Assembly (NCBI RefSeq): GCF_003086295.3
Contig: NC_092050.1
Span: 153,332,699-153,396,698 of the forward strand
Length of the DNA stretch: 64,000 bases
Direction: 5' to 3'
DNA from: Arachis hypogaea
Lineage: Eukaryota; Streptophyta; Magnoliopsida; Fabales; Fabaceae
The position numbers and the translations under genes are program-made. A model generated the notes under the pieces. That model had not been told where the DNA came from. It saw nothing but the letters and a program-made list of their open reading frames with translations, and ran no database searches. Positions 23,399 to 36,650 of this stretch are shown piece by piece. How positions within the stretch are numbered: the stretch's first letter is position 1; each line of letters opens with the position of its first letter.

Positions 23399-24370
23399 AT
23401 GTCGAAACTCTCTCATCTTGAATTCAATACTCTTGATATATCTGGAAACAATTATTTATCATGGATAGTAGATGCTGAAATCCATCTTAATTCAATGGAT
23501 CTTGGAAATACCATTAAAGTTGAAAATAATACATCCCAAAAGGATAAAGCCAAAGCCATGATTTTTTTCGTCGTCATCTTGACGAAGGATTAAAAAATGA
23601 ATATCTCACATTAAAAGATCATGCAGATCTTTGGAAAGACCTTGAAGAAAGGTACAATCATAAAAAAAGATAATACTTCCTCAAACCCGATATGAATGGA
23701 CACACTTGCGTCTACAGGATTTTAAATCCATAAATGAATATAATTCGGTAATTTTTGAATCACCTCACGAATGAAATTATGTGGGAAAAATATATTTGAT
23801 AATGATATGTTAGAAAAAATTTTCTCGACCTTTCATGCCTCGAATGTGCTCCTACAACAGTAGTATCGAGAAAAATAATTTAAAAAATATTCTGAGTTAA
23901 TTTCTTGCCTTCTTGTTGCAGAACGCAACAATGAGTTGCTCTTAAAAAATCATGAAGCGCGCCCAGCTGGCACCGCCCTATTTTCAGAAGTAAATGCGGC
24001 AAATTACCCCAGAAGAGGTAAATGACAATGTTTTAATAACAAAAAAATTATGGAAGGAAAATGAATTATGTTCAAAAGAGAGGATCTCACCAGAAGTAGG
24101 ATAAAGAAATAAAGAAATATTGGACAAAATAAATCAACAGAGAATAAGTATTTCCGTTGTGGTGGAAATGACCATTGGTCACGTACCTGTCGTACCCCAA
24201 GGCTCCTAGTCGATCTTTACCAGTCATCTTTGAAAAAGGATGACAAAGGAAAGGAAACAAATTTTGTTTCAAATGATGCTGAAAATTCCACTACTCATTA
24301 TGATGTATCTGATTTCTTTGAGGATCCTGAAGAAAATATTGGTCATTTGATTAATGATGGAATGATTTAA
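23399..24370 (+). pseudogene. Copia gag, frameshifted
   Basis: The start ATG at 23399 begins MSKLSHLEFNTLDISGNNYL, a recognisable Copia Gag N-terminus. A frameshift in the T-run near 23567 moves the remainder (LDEGLKNEYLTLKDHADLW...) to another frame, and further frame changes occur near 23670 and 23760. The zinc knuckle is at about 24145-24190. It reads RCGGNDHWSRTC, but the first zinc-binding Cys is replaced by an aromatic residue (TAT/TTC). The frame ends near 24370, about 110 bp before the Mutator-like insertion. It cannot make a normal capsid protein. Confidence 0.85.
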
Positions 24371-24479
24371 TATGTGAGATTGTTAAGCATTCATGTTAAT
24401 AAATAATGTAAGAAACTTATTGTAAAGTTTTATTTTCTATGTATTTAAAGTTTCAAATGTGATGTATATAAATAATGAA

Positions 24480-25763
24480 GGGTTAACCACCAAAAATGTC
24501 TTCGAATTATTCAAACGCTGACAATAATAACCTTTATTTTTATTATCGGCAAAAATAACCTTTAATAATTTAAAAACATGCACAAAATATCCATCCGTTA
24601 AGAGAGGCATATTCCGTTAACGGAAAACATACGTGGCGTGCGCTCTCTCTTATTTCTTCTTCTTCCTCACCGTGTATCCCCATCCCCAGAATTAATAACC
24701 CTAAAACCCCAAATCTCCCAAATCTCTATGCTCTTCTTCTCCTCCCAAAACTACAACGCGAGCACGATCGGAATGGAAGGGAAGCTTGACGGTCGGAGCT
24801 GAAGGCGAGCTCCACAACCAGAACTGAAAGGCGAGCACCGCCAGATCTGGAAGGCAAGCGCTGCTGGGTCTGGAAGGCGAGCTTCACGGGTGGGAGTTGG
24901 CTCCGTCCCAATCCTCCTTCCTCTATCATTCGCGCCACAACCAGAACTGAAAGGCGAGCACCGCCAGATCTGGAAGGCAAGCGCCGCTGGGTCTGGAAGG
25001 CGAGCTTCACGGGTGGGAGTTGGCTCCGTCCCAATCCTCCTTCCTCTATCATTCGCGCCACAACCAGAACTGAAAGGCGAGCATCGCCAGATCTGGAAGG
25101 CAAGCGCCGCCGGGTCTGGAAGGCGAGCTTCATGGGTGAGAGTTGGCTCCGTCCCAATTCTCCTTCCTCCATCATTCATCGCAATAACAACCTCTGCCTT
25201 CTCCATTATTTCGCTCACTGTCGTTGACTTAGCTCTTCACCATCTGCTTCTGTTTTTGTTTATATTGTTAAATCTGTTGTTGAAATCATAGTGAGTTATT
25301 ATTGATTTTGTTGTTGTTGTTGTTAGTGAATGAACTATGAGAGTGGGATGGATTTTTAGAAGGATGACGATGGAATATGGTGGCAGCAAGATAAGTGAAG
25401 GTTGTAGTTTGAGTTTTCAGATTGGGGTGAGATTCATGGTGTTACGGGAAGTATGTGAAGATGGCGACCATGTGATGGTGCAAGGGTAAGGATGCAGGTA
25501 ATGTTAATGGTTCAAGTGTAGTGGGCTTGAGAGATTTGAAGGAGTGGTGTCAAGTGGTGGTAGTGGCAGTGAAGGAAGAGAGAGAGAGAGAGAGTCTCCG
25601 ATTGCCACATCAGATATTTCCGTTAACGGAATATGCCTTTCTTGACGGAAGTATATTTTGTGCACTATTTTAAATTATTAAAGGTTATTTTTATCGATAA
25701 TAAAAATTGAGGTCATTATTGTCAACGTTTGAATAATTCGGAGGCGTTTTTGGTGGTTAACCC
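24480..25763. mobile_element. Mutator-like element with long TIRs and GC-rich cargo
   Basis: The terminal inverted repeats begin GGGTTAACCACCAAAAA and extend roughly 160 bp, ending near the CCGTTAACGGAA motif. The perfect 9-bp target duplication AATAATGAA lies at 24471-24479 and 25764-25772. The interior is strikingly GC-rich compared with its surroundings and holds three 123-bp tandem repeats. There is no transposase. A short CDS-like or exon-like cargo in a MULE fits the Pack-MULE pattern, but no host gene source is recognised. Confidence 0.9.
24812..25180. repeat. Three 123-bp tandem repeats in the Mutator-like element
   Basis: Units begin CCACAACCAGAACTGAAAGG at 24812, 24935 and 25058, and are nearly identical. 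As 123 is a multiple of three, frames stay open through all units on both strands: two on minus (149 and 155 codons) and one on plus (133 codons), each with a 41-residue period. No domain is recognised in any of them. Confidence 0.92.
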
Positions 25764-25918
25764 AATAATGAAATATTAATGTTTATGCTTTGAAATCATT
25801 AAATGTGTCAAATTTTAAATTAAAATTTTAGTATATGACATTATGTACATCCTTAGAAAAATAATTTCGATCAAGTATTCAATTTAACTGTGCATACTAC
25901 TCATTTTATTATTATTAT

Positions 25919-28900
25919 TTGTCTTTGAAGAAAATGGCAAGGATATATAATGAAGATGTATGCATTGCGGATAGTGCAAGTTCGCACACCATTCTCAAAA
26001 GTGATATATATTTTACCTATCTTGTGCCAAAAGAAGAATATGTTAATACTATTATTGGGTTAGGCAATGTGATTGAAGGCTCCGGAAGAGCCATAATTTT
26101 GTTTCCCGGAGGAACAAAATTCATAATAAATAATGCACTATTGTCTACCAAATCTCTAAGAAACTTGTTGAGCTTTAAAGATATTCGTGAAATGGATATC
26201 ATATTGAGACCATGAATGAGAAAAATCATGAGTACTTATGTATCACAACTCATGATTCAAATAAAAGGGTATTATTAGAAATGTTGCCCTCACTTTCATC
26301 TGGGTTATATTATACCAAAATTAGTGCAATTGAATCACATGCCACTGTAAACTACAAGTTTACTAATCCAAATGAATTCATAACTTGGCACGACTAATTG
26401 GATCATCCGGGAACAACCATGATATGGAGAATTATTGAAAACTCCCATGGACATTCACTAAAGAATCAGAAGATTCTTAAATCTAGTAAATTTTAAGGCC
26501 ATTACCAGTAAAGATTGGATTTGAGTCTCCTGAATTCTTAGAAAGGATTCAAGGTGATATATGTGGACCTATTCATCCACCATGTGGATCTTTTAGATAT
26601 TTTATGGTCCTGATAGACGCATCTTCGAGATGGTCACATGTGTGCTTATTGTCTTCTCGCAACCTGGCGTTTGCGAGATTACTGGCTCAAATTATTCGAT
26701 TAAAAGCACAATTTTCAGAAAATCCAATCAAAATAATTCGTCTTGATAATACTGATGAATTTACTTCCCAAGCTTTTGATGCTTATTGTATGACTAATGG
26801 AATAAGTGTTGAACATCCAGTAGCTCATGTTCACACACAAAATGAGTTAGCAGAATCACTTATTAAGCGCCTCCAATTAATTACTAGACCCTTACTTATG
26901 AGAACAAATTTTTCAACCTCGATTTCGGGGCATGCTATTTTACATGCTGCAGCACTTATTCGGTTGAGGCCAACGAGTTATCATCAATTCTCCCCTATGC
27001 AATTAGCTTTTGGTTAGCAGCCAAATATTTCCCATTTAAGAATATTTGGGTGTGCGATATATGTTCCCATTGCACCACCTAATCGCACAAAAATGGGACC
27101 CCAGAGAAAATTGGGGATATATGTTGGATATGATTCTCCCTCTATAGTGAGGTATCTTGAGATACAAACTAGAGATGTATTTAAAGCCCGGTTTGCGGAT
27201 TGTCATTTTGATGAATCAAAATTTTCAACATTAGGGGGAGAGAATAAGCTTCCTGAAAAGGAACTTAATTGGAATGCGTCATCCTTGATGCATTTAGATA
27301 CTCGATCAGGGTAATGTGAACTAGAAGTTCAAAAGATAATACATTTGTAAAGAATAGCAAATGAATTGCCTGATACATTTTCCGATACAAAGAGGATAAC
27401 TAAATCTTATATACCAGCGGAAAATGCCCAAATTCAAATTGAGGTCCCAGTCGGACAAATAGCCACCGAAGTAAATTCATGCCAGAAGCGTGGCATGCTT
27501 GTCAGTTCCAAAGACAAAAATTCTCGAAAGAGAAAAGAAGTAAATACTATTCCTGTTGAAAAAGACATAGTAAAGACACCTGCAGTTGTCCAAAATTCTG
27601 ATATAATTTTAACGTCAGAAGACGTTCAGGTACCTGAAAATTGTGAAAATGACGATATCTCGATAAATTATGTCTTTACAGGAGAGAAATGGGATCAAAA
27701 TAAGACAATTGTCAATGAAATATTTGCATATAATGTGGCATTAAATATCATGCATGAAAACAAGGATCTTGAGCCAAGATCAGTCGAAGAATATCGACAA
27801 AGAAATGATTGGCCGAAATGGGAAGAAGCCATGAAGGCTGAATTAGACTCACTTGCAAAACGTGAAGTCTTTGGACCTGTAGTCCGTACACCTGAAGATG
27901 TAAAACCTGTTGGATACCGATGGGTATTTGTGAGAAAACGAAATGAGAAAAATAAAGTTGTGCGCTACAAAGCCCGACTTGTGGCACAAGATTTTTTACA
28001 AAGGCCCGGTATAGATTATGAAGAAATGTATTCTCCTGTAGTGGATGCGATAACATTGCTTTATTTGGTCAGTTTATCTGCATATGCATTTAATGGATGT
28101 GGTAACAGCCTATTTATACGGTTCATTAGATCGGGATATCTATATGAAAGTCCCTGAAGGACTAAAGATATCTAAACCATCCAATGAATATTCGCAAGGG
28201 TTATACTCAGTCAAATTGCAAAGATCATTATATGGTCTGAAGCAATCTGGACAAATGTGGTATAATCATCTTACTGAGTATCTGGCCAAAAATGGATTCA
28301 AGAATGATGATATCTGTCCATGTGTTTTCATAAAGAAATCTATATCTGGATTCATTATAATTGCTGTGTACGTTGATGATTTAAATATCATTGGAACTCC
28401 TGAAGAGATTCCAATAATTATAAAAACTCTAAAAGAAGAGTTTGAGATGAAAGATCTTGGAAGGACTAAATTTTGTCTTGGCCTGCAGATCGAGCATATG
28501 AAAAATGGGATATTTATCCCAATGATCGTAAGATCTTTAGATGTGGAAAATGATCAATTCCGTCTTAAGGAAGAAAATGAAGATATCCTTGATCCTGAAG
28601 TACCATATCTTAGTGCTATTGGAGCACTAATGTATCTTGCTAATAATACACGACCTGATATATCATTCGCGGTGAATTTACTAGCAAGGTATAATTCCTC
28701 TCCAACCAGAAGACATTGGAGTGGAATCAAGCAAATCTTTCGATATCTTCAAGGAACGGTTGATATGGGATTGTTTTATCCCTATGAATCCAAGTCACAA
28801 TTAGTTGGCTATGCAGATGCAGGATATTTGTCTAATCCACATAAAGAGAGATCTCAAACAGGATACCTGTTCACATATGGTGGTACAGCTATATCATGGA

Positions 28901-29292
28901 GGTCCACGAAACAGACGATAGCAGCAACCTCTTCTAATAATGTTGAAATGCTAGCAATACTTGAAGCAAGTCGCGAGTATTTTTGGCTCAGGAGTTTGAT
29001 CCAATATATCATGTCATCATGTGGACTGATTGATCATAAGATAGCTCCAACTGTCCTGTTTAAAGATAATACAGCATGCATTGCTCAACTTAAAGGCGGA
29101 TACATCAAAGGTGATAGAACAAAGCATATTTCTCCCAAATTCTTCTTCACTCATGATCGTTAAAATCAGGGGATAATTGATGTCCAACAGATCCGCTCAA
29201 GTGACAATCTGACAGATTTATTCACAAAGTCACTCCCAAAATCCTTCTTTGAAAGATTGGTACATGAGATTGGGATGCACCGATTTTGAGAC
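25919..29292 (+). pseudogene. Copia pol: protease, integrase, RT, RNase H; disrupted
   Basis: Domains occur in Copia order. Protease: DSASSHTIL at about 25975. GAG-pre-integrase: WHD.LDHPG at about 26385-26410. Integrase: GDICGP, RLDNTDEF and NELAES supply the D,D,E residues (about 26550-26865). RT: core from about 27800, YVDDLNIIG at about 28368. RNase H: YADAGYLS and FKDNTA, to about 29290. Breaks: frame change at about 26215; stop at 26396; TAG at 27015-27017 where the family has Gln; stop at 27312; frameshift near 28080 inside RT; a deletion near 28521 that removes part of the RT-RNase H connection; and TAA at 29161. The polyprotein is not functional. Confidence 0.9.
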
Positions 29293-29506
29293 ATTAAATC
29301 ATGTCGATAAAAGGGGGAGACTGTACTCTTTTTTCCTTGGTCAGGTTTTTTTCCCATTGGGTTTTTCTTGACAAAGTTTTTAATGAGGCAGTCTCCATCA
29401 CAAAGGATATTGTACTTTTTTTCCTTCACTAAAATTTTTTCTTACTGGGTTTTTCTTTAGTAAGGTTTTAATGAGGCATGATCCTAAATGGTCATTCAAG
29501 GGGAAG

Positions 29507-29833
29507 TGTTGTGATAAGATAGCCAAAGGTGGATGCCAATTTTCTACAAGACTCAGGTTTTCAAGGAGAATCTTATTTTATGTAATTTGAAAAACTACTA
29601 TCATATACGCATATAAATAGAGACTTTTGTCTCTGAGAAAAATACAACAAGCAATAAAACAATTTTTTCTCCTTTCTTACGTTACAAATATTCCTCTCTC
29701 TCTCTTATCTCTGTGTAATTTTAAACTACAATAATTATAATATTTATAAATATATAAATTACTTATATTATGAAATAAAAGCATATTTATATTTCTCTAT
29801 TTTATATTTATCTTCCTTATTTATTTTACTACA
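29507..29833 (+). repeat. 3' LTR of the Copia element
   Basis: It begins TGTTGTGATAAG after the polypurine tract AAGGGGAAG and ends TTTACTACA, followed by the target duplication GTAAC. It is uninterrupted and so serves as the reference for the 5' LTR. Confidence 0.92.
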
Positions 29834-29838
29834 GTAAC

Positions 29839-31872
29839 AGTCAATTTTGTACATTTTTTATGGATCACACATTGGGAATTGTGTGTGGTGAAAAAAGTAA
29901 ACTCAAGTTCTTTAAAGACATGAAGGAATATGTTACTTTTGTGGTTGTGGTCATTTCAGTATACTAATTTTTGAATTTAGATTCTCTAAATTTGAATTTT
30001 ATTTTAAAAGATAAAAGGTGATCTTTTATTATTTATTCCATAAGTAGAACAAAAAAAATAAAAAAAATTATTTAAAAATAAAAAATTATACTTTATTCTT
30101 TAAAATAAAAATTTAAAATTTAAAAAATGAAAATTCCTGCTTTTTATATTGCGTGAGTGGCCTTTAAATTTGTGAAATTATAATAAATGAATTGTAGAAT
30201 AATCCAATTGACATAGTGCAATAGAGGGTAGAGATGGAATTCTGCTAATAACCTAACGGTGCATAGAAATGTGGGACACGTGAGCCTATTCAGCTAGTTT
30301 GCTTACATCGATAGATGGAGTCAAAACTTTGAATTTGGTAAAAAAAAAATGTGGACTTGTATTGTAATAAATATGTATTTAGTAAAATTAATTTATGAAG
30401 AACAAAATATATATATATATATATATATATTTTATATTGATAAAAAAAAAGAAAACTGGTAATAATATTAAGGTAATTGATAATTTAATTTTTTAATAAT
30501 AAATAAAGAATATTTAATATTATGAAATATGAAAATACTGATTAATATTATACTTTAGTGAAAATAAATTTATTTTTTGGATCGAATTTAGGAGTAGAAT
30601 TTGGATGGATCTTAATCTATCTTATTCATTATTATCTTAAAATTCACTGAAGAATTTTTTTCAAATAAAAAAAATTAATAGCTTTTATTTTTCTTACAAA
30701 AGAATATTTTTTAGTTATTTAATTTAAATTAAATAAATTAAAAAATTTAAATCGTAGTATTTTGAGTTTAAATATAATTTTTGAAAGTCTATTTTAAATC
30801 AAAAAATTATGTTTAAATTAAAAATATTTTAAAATAATATTTTTATGAATTTATTTAAATAGATATAATTCAAATTATCAAATTTTAAATTTTTTATATT
30901 TACATTCAAAATTTTGTTTATTAATTTAAATGGAATAGTATTTAATTTTTAATTATTATTTGTATATCTTAAATGATAATTAATTAATTATTAATTTGTT
31001 TTAAGATGAAATAATACCGTCCGAATAATGATTGTTATTTATGTCTTACGTAGGTGTAGAAAGAAAAATTTGGGGCCCTTTTAATTTGTTGTTTTTGTTA
31101 TTTAAATTAGTAACGGCCTGACGAAAATCTCAAAAAATGACCGCTATCTTCTCTGTGATGAAAACTTATAATAAAACACTATATTTTATTTACAAATCAG
31201 TCATAAAATTGTTGACAATTTTTTTTATAAAACTTAGTCTTTTAAAAAAATAATTTATAATTAATCTAAAATAATAAAAAAAATAATTTATAATTAATCT
31301 AGAATAATAAATTATAAACAAATAATTTTTTCATAAAACTTAGTCTTTTTAATTTAGAATAATAAAAAATAATTTATAAATAATTTTTTTATTTTTAATA
31401 TATCTAAATATTTTTATTATCTATGTGTTTCTAAATAATTATTTAGACTAACTATCAATTCAGTACCCAAAAAATTTAGCCGTTGACAAAAAGATTAAAG
31501 ATGTTATCAATAAAATAGTCCCTAAATAATTTAAAAATACGATTAAAAGAATCAATAAATATTATATTTTTTGTAAATAACAAAATGGCTTTCATATTTA
31601 ACAAACAACTTATTTATGTGACCTAAAGTTTTGTAACAACATCCGAACAAATATTTAAAAAATGCACAAAAATTTTGAAACAAAATTTGCTCTCTAAATT
31701 TTTTTTAATTTTAAAAAAATATAATCATTCACAATAAAAAATATTAAAAAATTCACATGACAAAAATTATTAAATATCATTTATGGTATAAATATTTTTT
31801 ATCCAAAATAATTACTAATATAGACAAGATTATTTTAATAAAAAATATTAATATATTAATATCGATAATATA
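29839..31872. other. AT-rich intergenic region
   Basis: It contains an (AT)n microsatellite (30407-30430) and long A/T tracts. No gene is recognised up to the left edge of the large inverted repeat. Confidence 0.5.
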
Positions 31873-34800
31873 CATTTTATCTTAACTAACTTTAAAAGAA
31901 TACTAATAATTATATTTATATTTAAAAAATTAAATTTTAATTTGATTATTAATCATTTAACTAACTTTAAAGGTTAACTATAACTATTTATTATGTTTTA
32001 TTGAGTTAATTTATTTATTCATTTTTAGTTACTAAAACTATTTATTATTAATTACATATGTTACAATTTATAGACATAAAATAAAATTACAGTTTTCTCT
32101 TTTTTGGATGTTACCAAGTGTATCTATGATCATGGTATTGTAATTTGTAAGTGGATCATGTGAGTGTGTCACATCATCAACAAATGAATGTTAATATTGA
32201 ATTGCAAAGTTTTAAAATAATCCATAATTTTTTCATAATTGAAAACGTATCCAGGTCCTTATTGGAGAACCAGAAAATACTTTTCCCACCATATAAGCTT
32301 CCTTTTCATTGTATTAAAAATCTTAGAGTCTAAGCTTTTAGGTGGAGAATAGAAGTCTTCCTAAGTTCCTTTCTTTTTTATATAGTTTTAAATTTTTTTT
32401 ATATTAAGGCTTTGTTTGGTTGGAAGGAAAGAAATAGAAAGAAAAGAAGAGAAAGGAAATAAATTGAATGAAATTTTATTTTCCTTAGATATGTTTGGAT
32501 GAAAGGAAAATGAGGAGGAAAAAATAGTATATAATATTATAAAAAAACAATTTTATCCTTAAATATTTTAAAATATATCAAAAAATAGAGAAATAAATCA
32601 CCACCTCTCAATTCTTTCTCCAAAACATTAATAATTATTATTCAAAAAGCTTATTGTTTATATAAATTATTCTTTTGTTTTCTTTTGTGTGGGTTTATAA
32701 ATTTTACCTTTTTATGATATGTGAAAGTTTATAGGTGTGTAAAAATAAGTTAATGTATTTATAGGGTACAATTGTATTCACTGATTTACTTTTTTTTTTT
32801 TTTGATTTTTTGATTTTATAGTATTTTATCTTCTTGATTATTTACTTTCTAAATACATATTTTGTTTACCTCTCTTATGAAATAAAATTAATAAGAAATT
32901 TATGGTTATTTATTTCTCTCTTTTATTTATTTCTTTTTTCTTTGTCTAAATCTTTTTTTTTCCTTCAATTTTCTTGGGTGTTAAACTAAATAATTAATAG
33001 GTGTTGCTGTTCTGTCTTTTTTTTTTCACCATTTACTTCAGATTGGAGTTATTTATCTCTTATATTTCTAACTGTTGAATTATGCCTTTTTATGCATTCA
33101 ATTTCGAAAAACTATTATGTTAAAACAGTGAAAAATTATTTAAAAATCTGTATGGTGTAATTTCGACCGCTAGGTTCCTTTATTTTATTCTTTGATCTTT
33201 TGGTTTTTATTTTCTTGGGTACTTATTTTATCAATGCATATTTTGTTTCCCTCTATTCTGACGTGTTATGAGTGATAGGCGTGATGGATGACAATTTGCT
33301 TTTGATGGTCCGCTCTGATTTTGCAGTGGCGGCAGTGTCAGTACTAAGTATGACTATTCATTCATATATTACTCTATTTTTTGTTATTTTTCATTTTATT
33401 TTTTACCTTTGTGCCTTATTATTTATATATAGGTGTGCATCACTTGATTTTTATTTCGAACTCATTTAAAATACTTTCTCACTTTTTAGGAGGTCTTAGT
33501 TTTTCTCTTTTTTTAGAAATAGGCCAACTAGATTATAATAGATTAAGTGCTTTAAGCTATTGTGAAGCTAATGAAAATTAAATGTGATTATTAGGTTGAA
33601 ATTATGTCATTTAAATATTTTCTTTAGTTTAGAGAATATATCCATTCCTGCTGTGAAAAAAACAAAAGAAGTTTACTGAATGAGAAAAATAGTAAGCTTA
33701 TATTAAGAATTGTTGGATAATGGATATTAAGTTTGTTTTTCTAATTTTCTTTTGTTGTTACGCAAGGAGTATAAAATTGAAACCATTCTTTTTAGATGTC
33801 ATCATATGTTGATAATAAGATTTAAAATGTTGATTTATATAATTGGTTGATAGATATTTAACATTGCATAAGGGATCAATTCATGTTACTACTTTGTATT
33901 GTAATTATGTCAATGTACTCATTTGATAAAAAATGTCCATTGATTTGGGAAAAAAAGAGATTTCTAAATTTTTTTTTTCTCATTTCATTAAATACCATAA
34001 AACAGTATATGGTATTCTTTATGAGTGTGCTAATATAAGTTATGTTCCGTATTTATCCCATGCTATTACCAAATAGGCAAAAGATGAAATTTATAGAGAG
34101 AAGATAAAGTACATTATTTAGTTGTTTGAATAAATAAATTCTGTTCTGTGTTTATCACATACTATTTAGTTGTTTGAATTGAATAGTAATTATTTAGTCA
34201 CATGACATGCTTTTAAATTAAAGGCAATTGCTAACCAAATACATACCATGATACTGAATGCCTTTAAGCTAGGGATAAATTTTATTTTGTTCATTTTGAT
34301 TTTTCATTTGTTTTTTGGAGGTTATTTGTGGAGCTAAAAATACTAAAATATCTCCAATTACATTACGAGCTTCCAAATTTTTTAATTTTATATTCTTTCC
34401 ATTCCAATATCTCAAATATCTTTTTGTTCTTTGTTCTCAGTCTTGGTGTATTATTTGGAGCTTTTATTTTTTTTTTCCGTCTTCTTTATTTCTTTATTTA
34501 ATTATACTTGATTCTATATGAATGATTTCTTTATACTAAGCATCTTCACTGAATTGTTATCTGTCTCAAGAGATCTTTTCATTTCATTTTCTCTTTATAC
34601 TGTGCATTTTGGCTTTTCTCCTTATACTGTGCATTTTGACTGTTATTTTTCATTGGTTGACAAGTATTCTGTTGTGGACTTGTGGTAACTACTTCATCAC
34701 TTGAAATTGTTTGTATATATTTTTAGTAGGTACCATGATTCGATTAAAGACGAGTGAATAAATGCAGCAGCATACAGAGAGCAAATTGATAGGATTGCCA

Positions 34801-35471
34801 ACTTACTGATTCTCAGGTTTGTGAATGTAGCTTTAGAGCTTAATTTGTTCAACATTTTTACATGAATCTCCCATTTTTTCCTTTCTTGCTTCTTCTCCAA
34901 GTAATACAGTAAAAATATTTATGAACGTGGATCTAATAGGGTCAGTGAATTTCATTTAAAAATGCAATGGTGGTGAAAAAAATCTAAAGTTGTTCCGTAA
35001 CTATAAGACTTCTTTTAATTTAAAAAATTACTAAGGTTTATAAACTAGGAAAGAATATGCTGTCTTTTAGAATTTTAAAATCACAAATTAGCCATTTTAT
35101 ACAAAATTCATGCATATAAAGAGGGGACTAATATGCATATAAAGGGGGGACTAATATACTGGCTTTTATTTGATATCTTCTATTTTTATGGTTATTTCTT
35201 TGTTATTTTTTGTAGGTCTTACTCTCTTTTGTTTAGTTCTTTCTCTCTTAATTGAATCTTTTATTTTTTTTTTAGTTTTCTGTTTTTATTGGGGTAAATA
35301 ATGGAGTTGTTATTTCTACATGATGTCCATGTTAATTTTATAGATATCATAAATATATATTTTTTTTATTCTGAATTTTTGGACAGAAAAGATTTGAGAG
35401 TGAAATTTTGCTTTGTGACTTTCTTATTTTTTCATATTAAAATTATTTGTTGTTAGCAACCAGATTTTATT

Positions 35472-35955
35472 TGTAACACCCTCACTACCAGAATGTCACG
35501 CTTCCGACTGCGCCACTTTGATAGCACGAAGTATTACGACTACTTTACATATTTAATATTAAAATAAAAGCCTGTGACTCGACATTGTATCGCTGATTTC
35601 TTTGAAAACCGGAAAATACAAATACTTTATCTTAAGAAAAACAAGCAGGCATAGATTCATATACAAGACCCCTTACATAATATCTTATAATATAATATAC
35701 ATATAAAACATACAACTCCTATCCCTCTTACAAAATTGTAATAACAAAGACGAGGGAAGAAAATAATCCAATTAATAGAACAACATATAAACCAAACGCA
35801 GTATAACTCTTCATAATGCTTCTTCATCTGGTTCCTGAAAAGGGTAAAGTTGTAGGGCAAGAACCTAACCACACGGTCTCACCACGGAATTTCAAAGTTG
35901 TCATAAGAAGATATTTAATAAGAAAATTATTTTCAAACTCAGTGATTATCATTGC
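35472..35955 (-). mobile_element. Truncated Gypsy-type LTR in the left arm
   Basis: It starts TGTAACACCCTCACTACC and reads as the terminal ~480 bp of a long LTR of the same general class as 43476-46273, in the same orientation. The other end is lost: the sequence returns directly to arm homology at TGCATAGG. The corresponding right-arm positions (about 49131 and 46733) are 2.4 kb apart, so LTR and arm sequence were deleted together. Confidence 0.75.
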
Positions 35956-36329
35956 ATAGGTTTTTCTGTTTTGATTCTTACTTTTATCCTTATACTGACC
36001 TTATGTTGTTTTTGTTCTCTTCCTCTTCTCTCTCTTCTCTCTCTTTATATATGCATTAGGTTAGAGTTTAAAGGGAGCCGTCTTAATTTATGTGTTATTT
36101 TTCACACTTCTTTGCCATATTTCTCTCCTAATATTAGGTTAGGGTATAGGGTTCTTAGTCTATCCTTCTCATTCTTCGATCTGAGCAGTTGTTCTATTTT
36201 ATATTTGCTGTATTTCTCTCCTAATATTAAGTTAAGGCATAGGATTTATAGCCGTTTCACTATTTTATTCTATTTTGCCCCCTTTTTTTGAGCCCGTTTA
36301 AATTCAAACTATTCTCTTGTATGCTATAA

Positions 36330-36650
36330 TAGTGTCCTATCAAGAGAAAGTCTGTTCATGCTGTGAGAGACAAGTTAAATGAATTAGATCATTCTAAAAA
36401 TTCATGTGGTGAAGTTGATGAAAGTTAGGAGGTGAGTAATGTTAAATTATTTTTCTGAAAGGTATTAACTTTTATTTTTGGATTCTTTTGACTACGGCTA
36501 TTTGTAGTTATCTCTATAATAATTTGATTTCAATTTTCATGCATTTTTTAAATTAGGAGTATGTGGTTGTTCTTAAACAATGCTCTGTTGAGGAAAGAGG
36601 AGCATCTTCTCTTCAAGAGGTTGAGAAGATCCTTGATGCTGGAATTTGAT
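36330..36650 (+). pseudogene. Exon-like fragments of an unrecognised gene in the left arm
   Basis: Two short frames are readable and conserved in the right arm. One at about 36337-36426 (KRKSVHAVRDKLNELDHSKN...) ends just before a GAG|GTGAGT donor-like site. The other at about 36557-36648 (EYVVVLKQCSVEERGAS...) follows TTTTAAATTAG. Similar exon-like pieces occur at about 33280-33345 (VMDDNLLLMVRSDFAV) and 34765-34815 (AAAYREQIDRIANLLILR). All have plus orientation here and minus orientation in the right arm. A 32-bp tandem duplication at about 36635-36700 is absent from the other arm. I do not recognise the parent gene. A Helitron-type capture is possible. Confidence 0.35.

Larger units (their letters stand above)
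22041..29833 (+). mobile_element. Complete, decayed Copia retrotransposon with two nested insertions
   Basis: Two similar LTRs (22041-23338 and 29507-29833) flank gag and pol. The 5-bp target duplication GTAAC lies at 22036-22040 and 29834-29838, proving one insertion event. The 5' LTR lacks about 14 bp of its start and carries a MITE (22275-23245). A Mutator-like element (24480-25763) separates gag from pol. Frameshifts, stops and an internal deletion in the coding part, plus visible differences between LTRs, show it is old and non-autonomous now. Confidence 0.93.

Noticed and set aside
24726..25291. Three overlapping frames of 133-155 codons as host genes
   Set aside because: All come from the 123-bp repeats of the Mutator-like element; kept as a finding, not called as genes.
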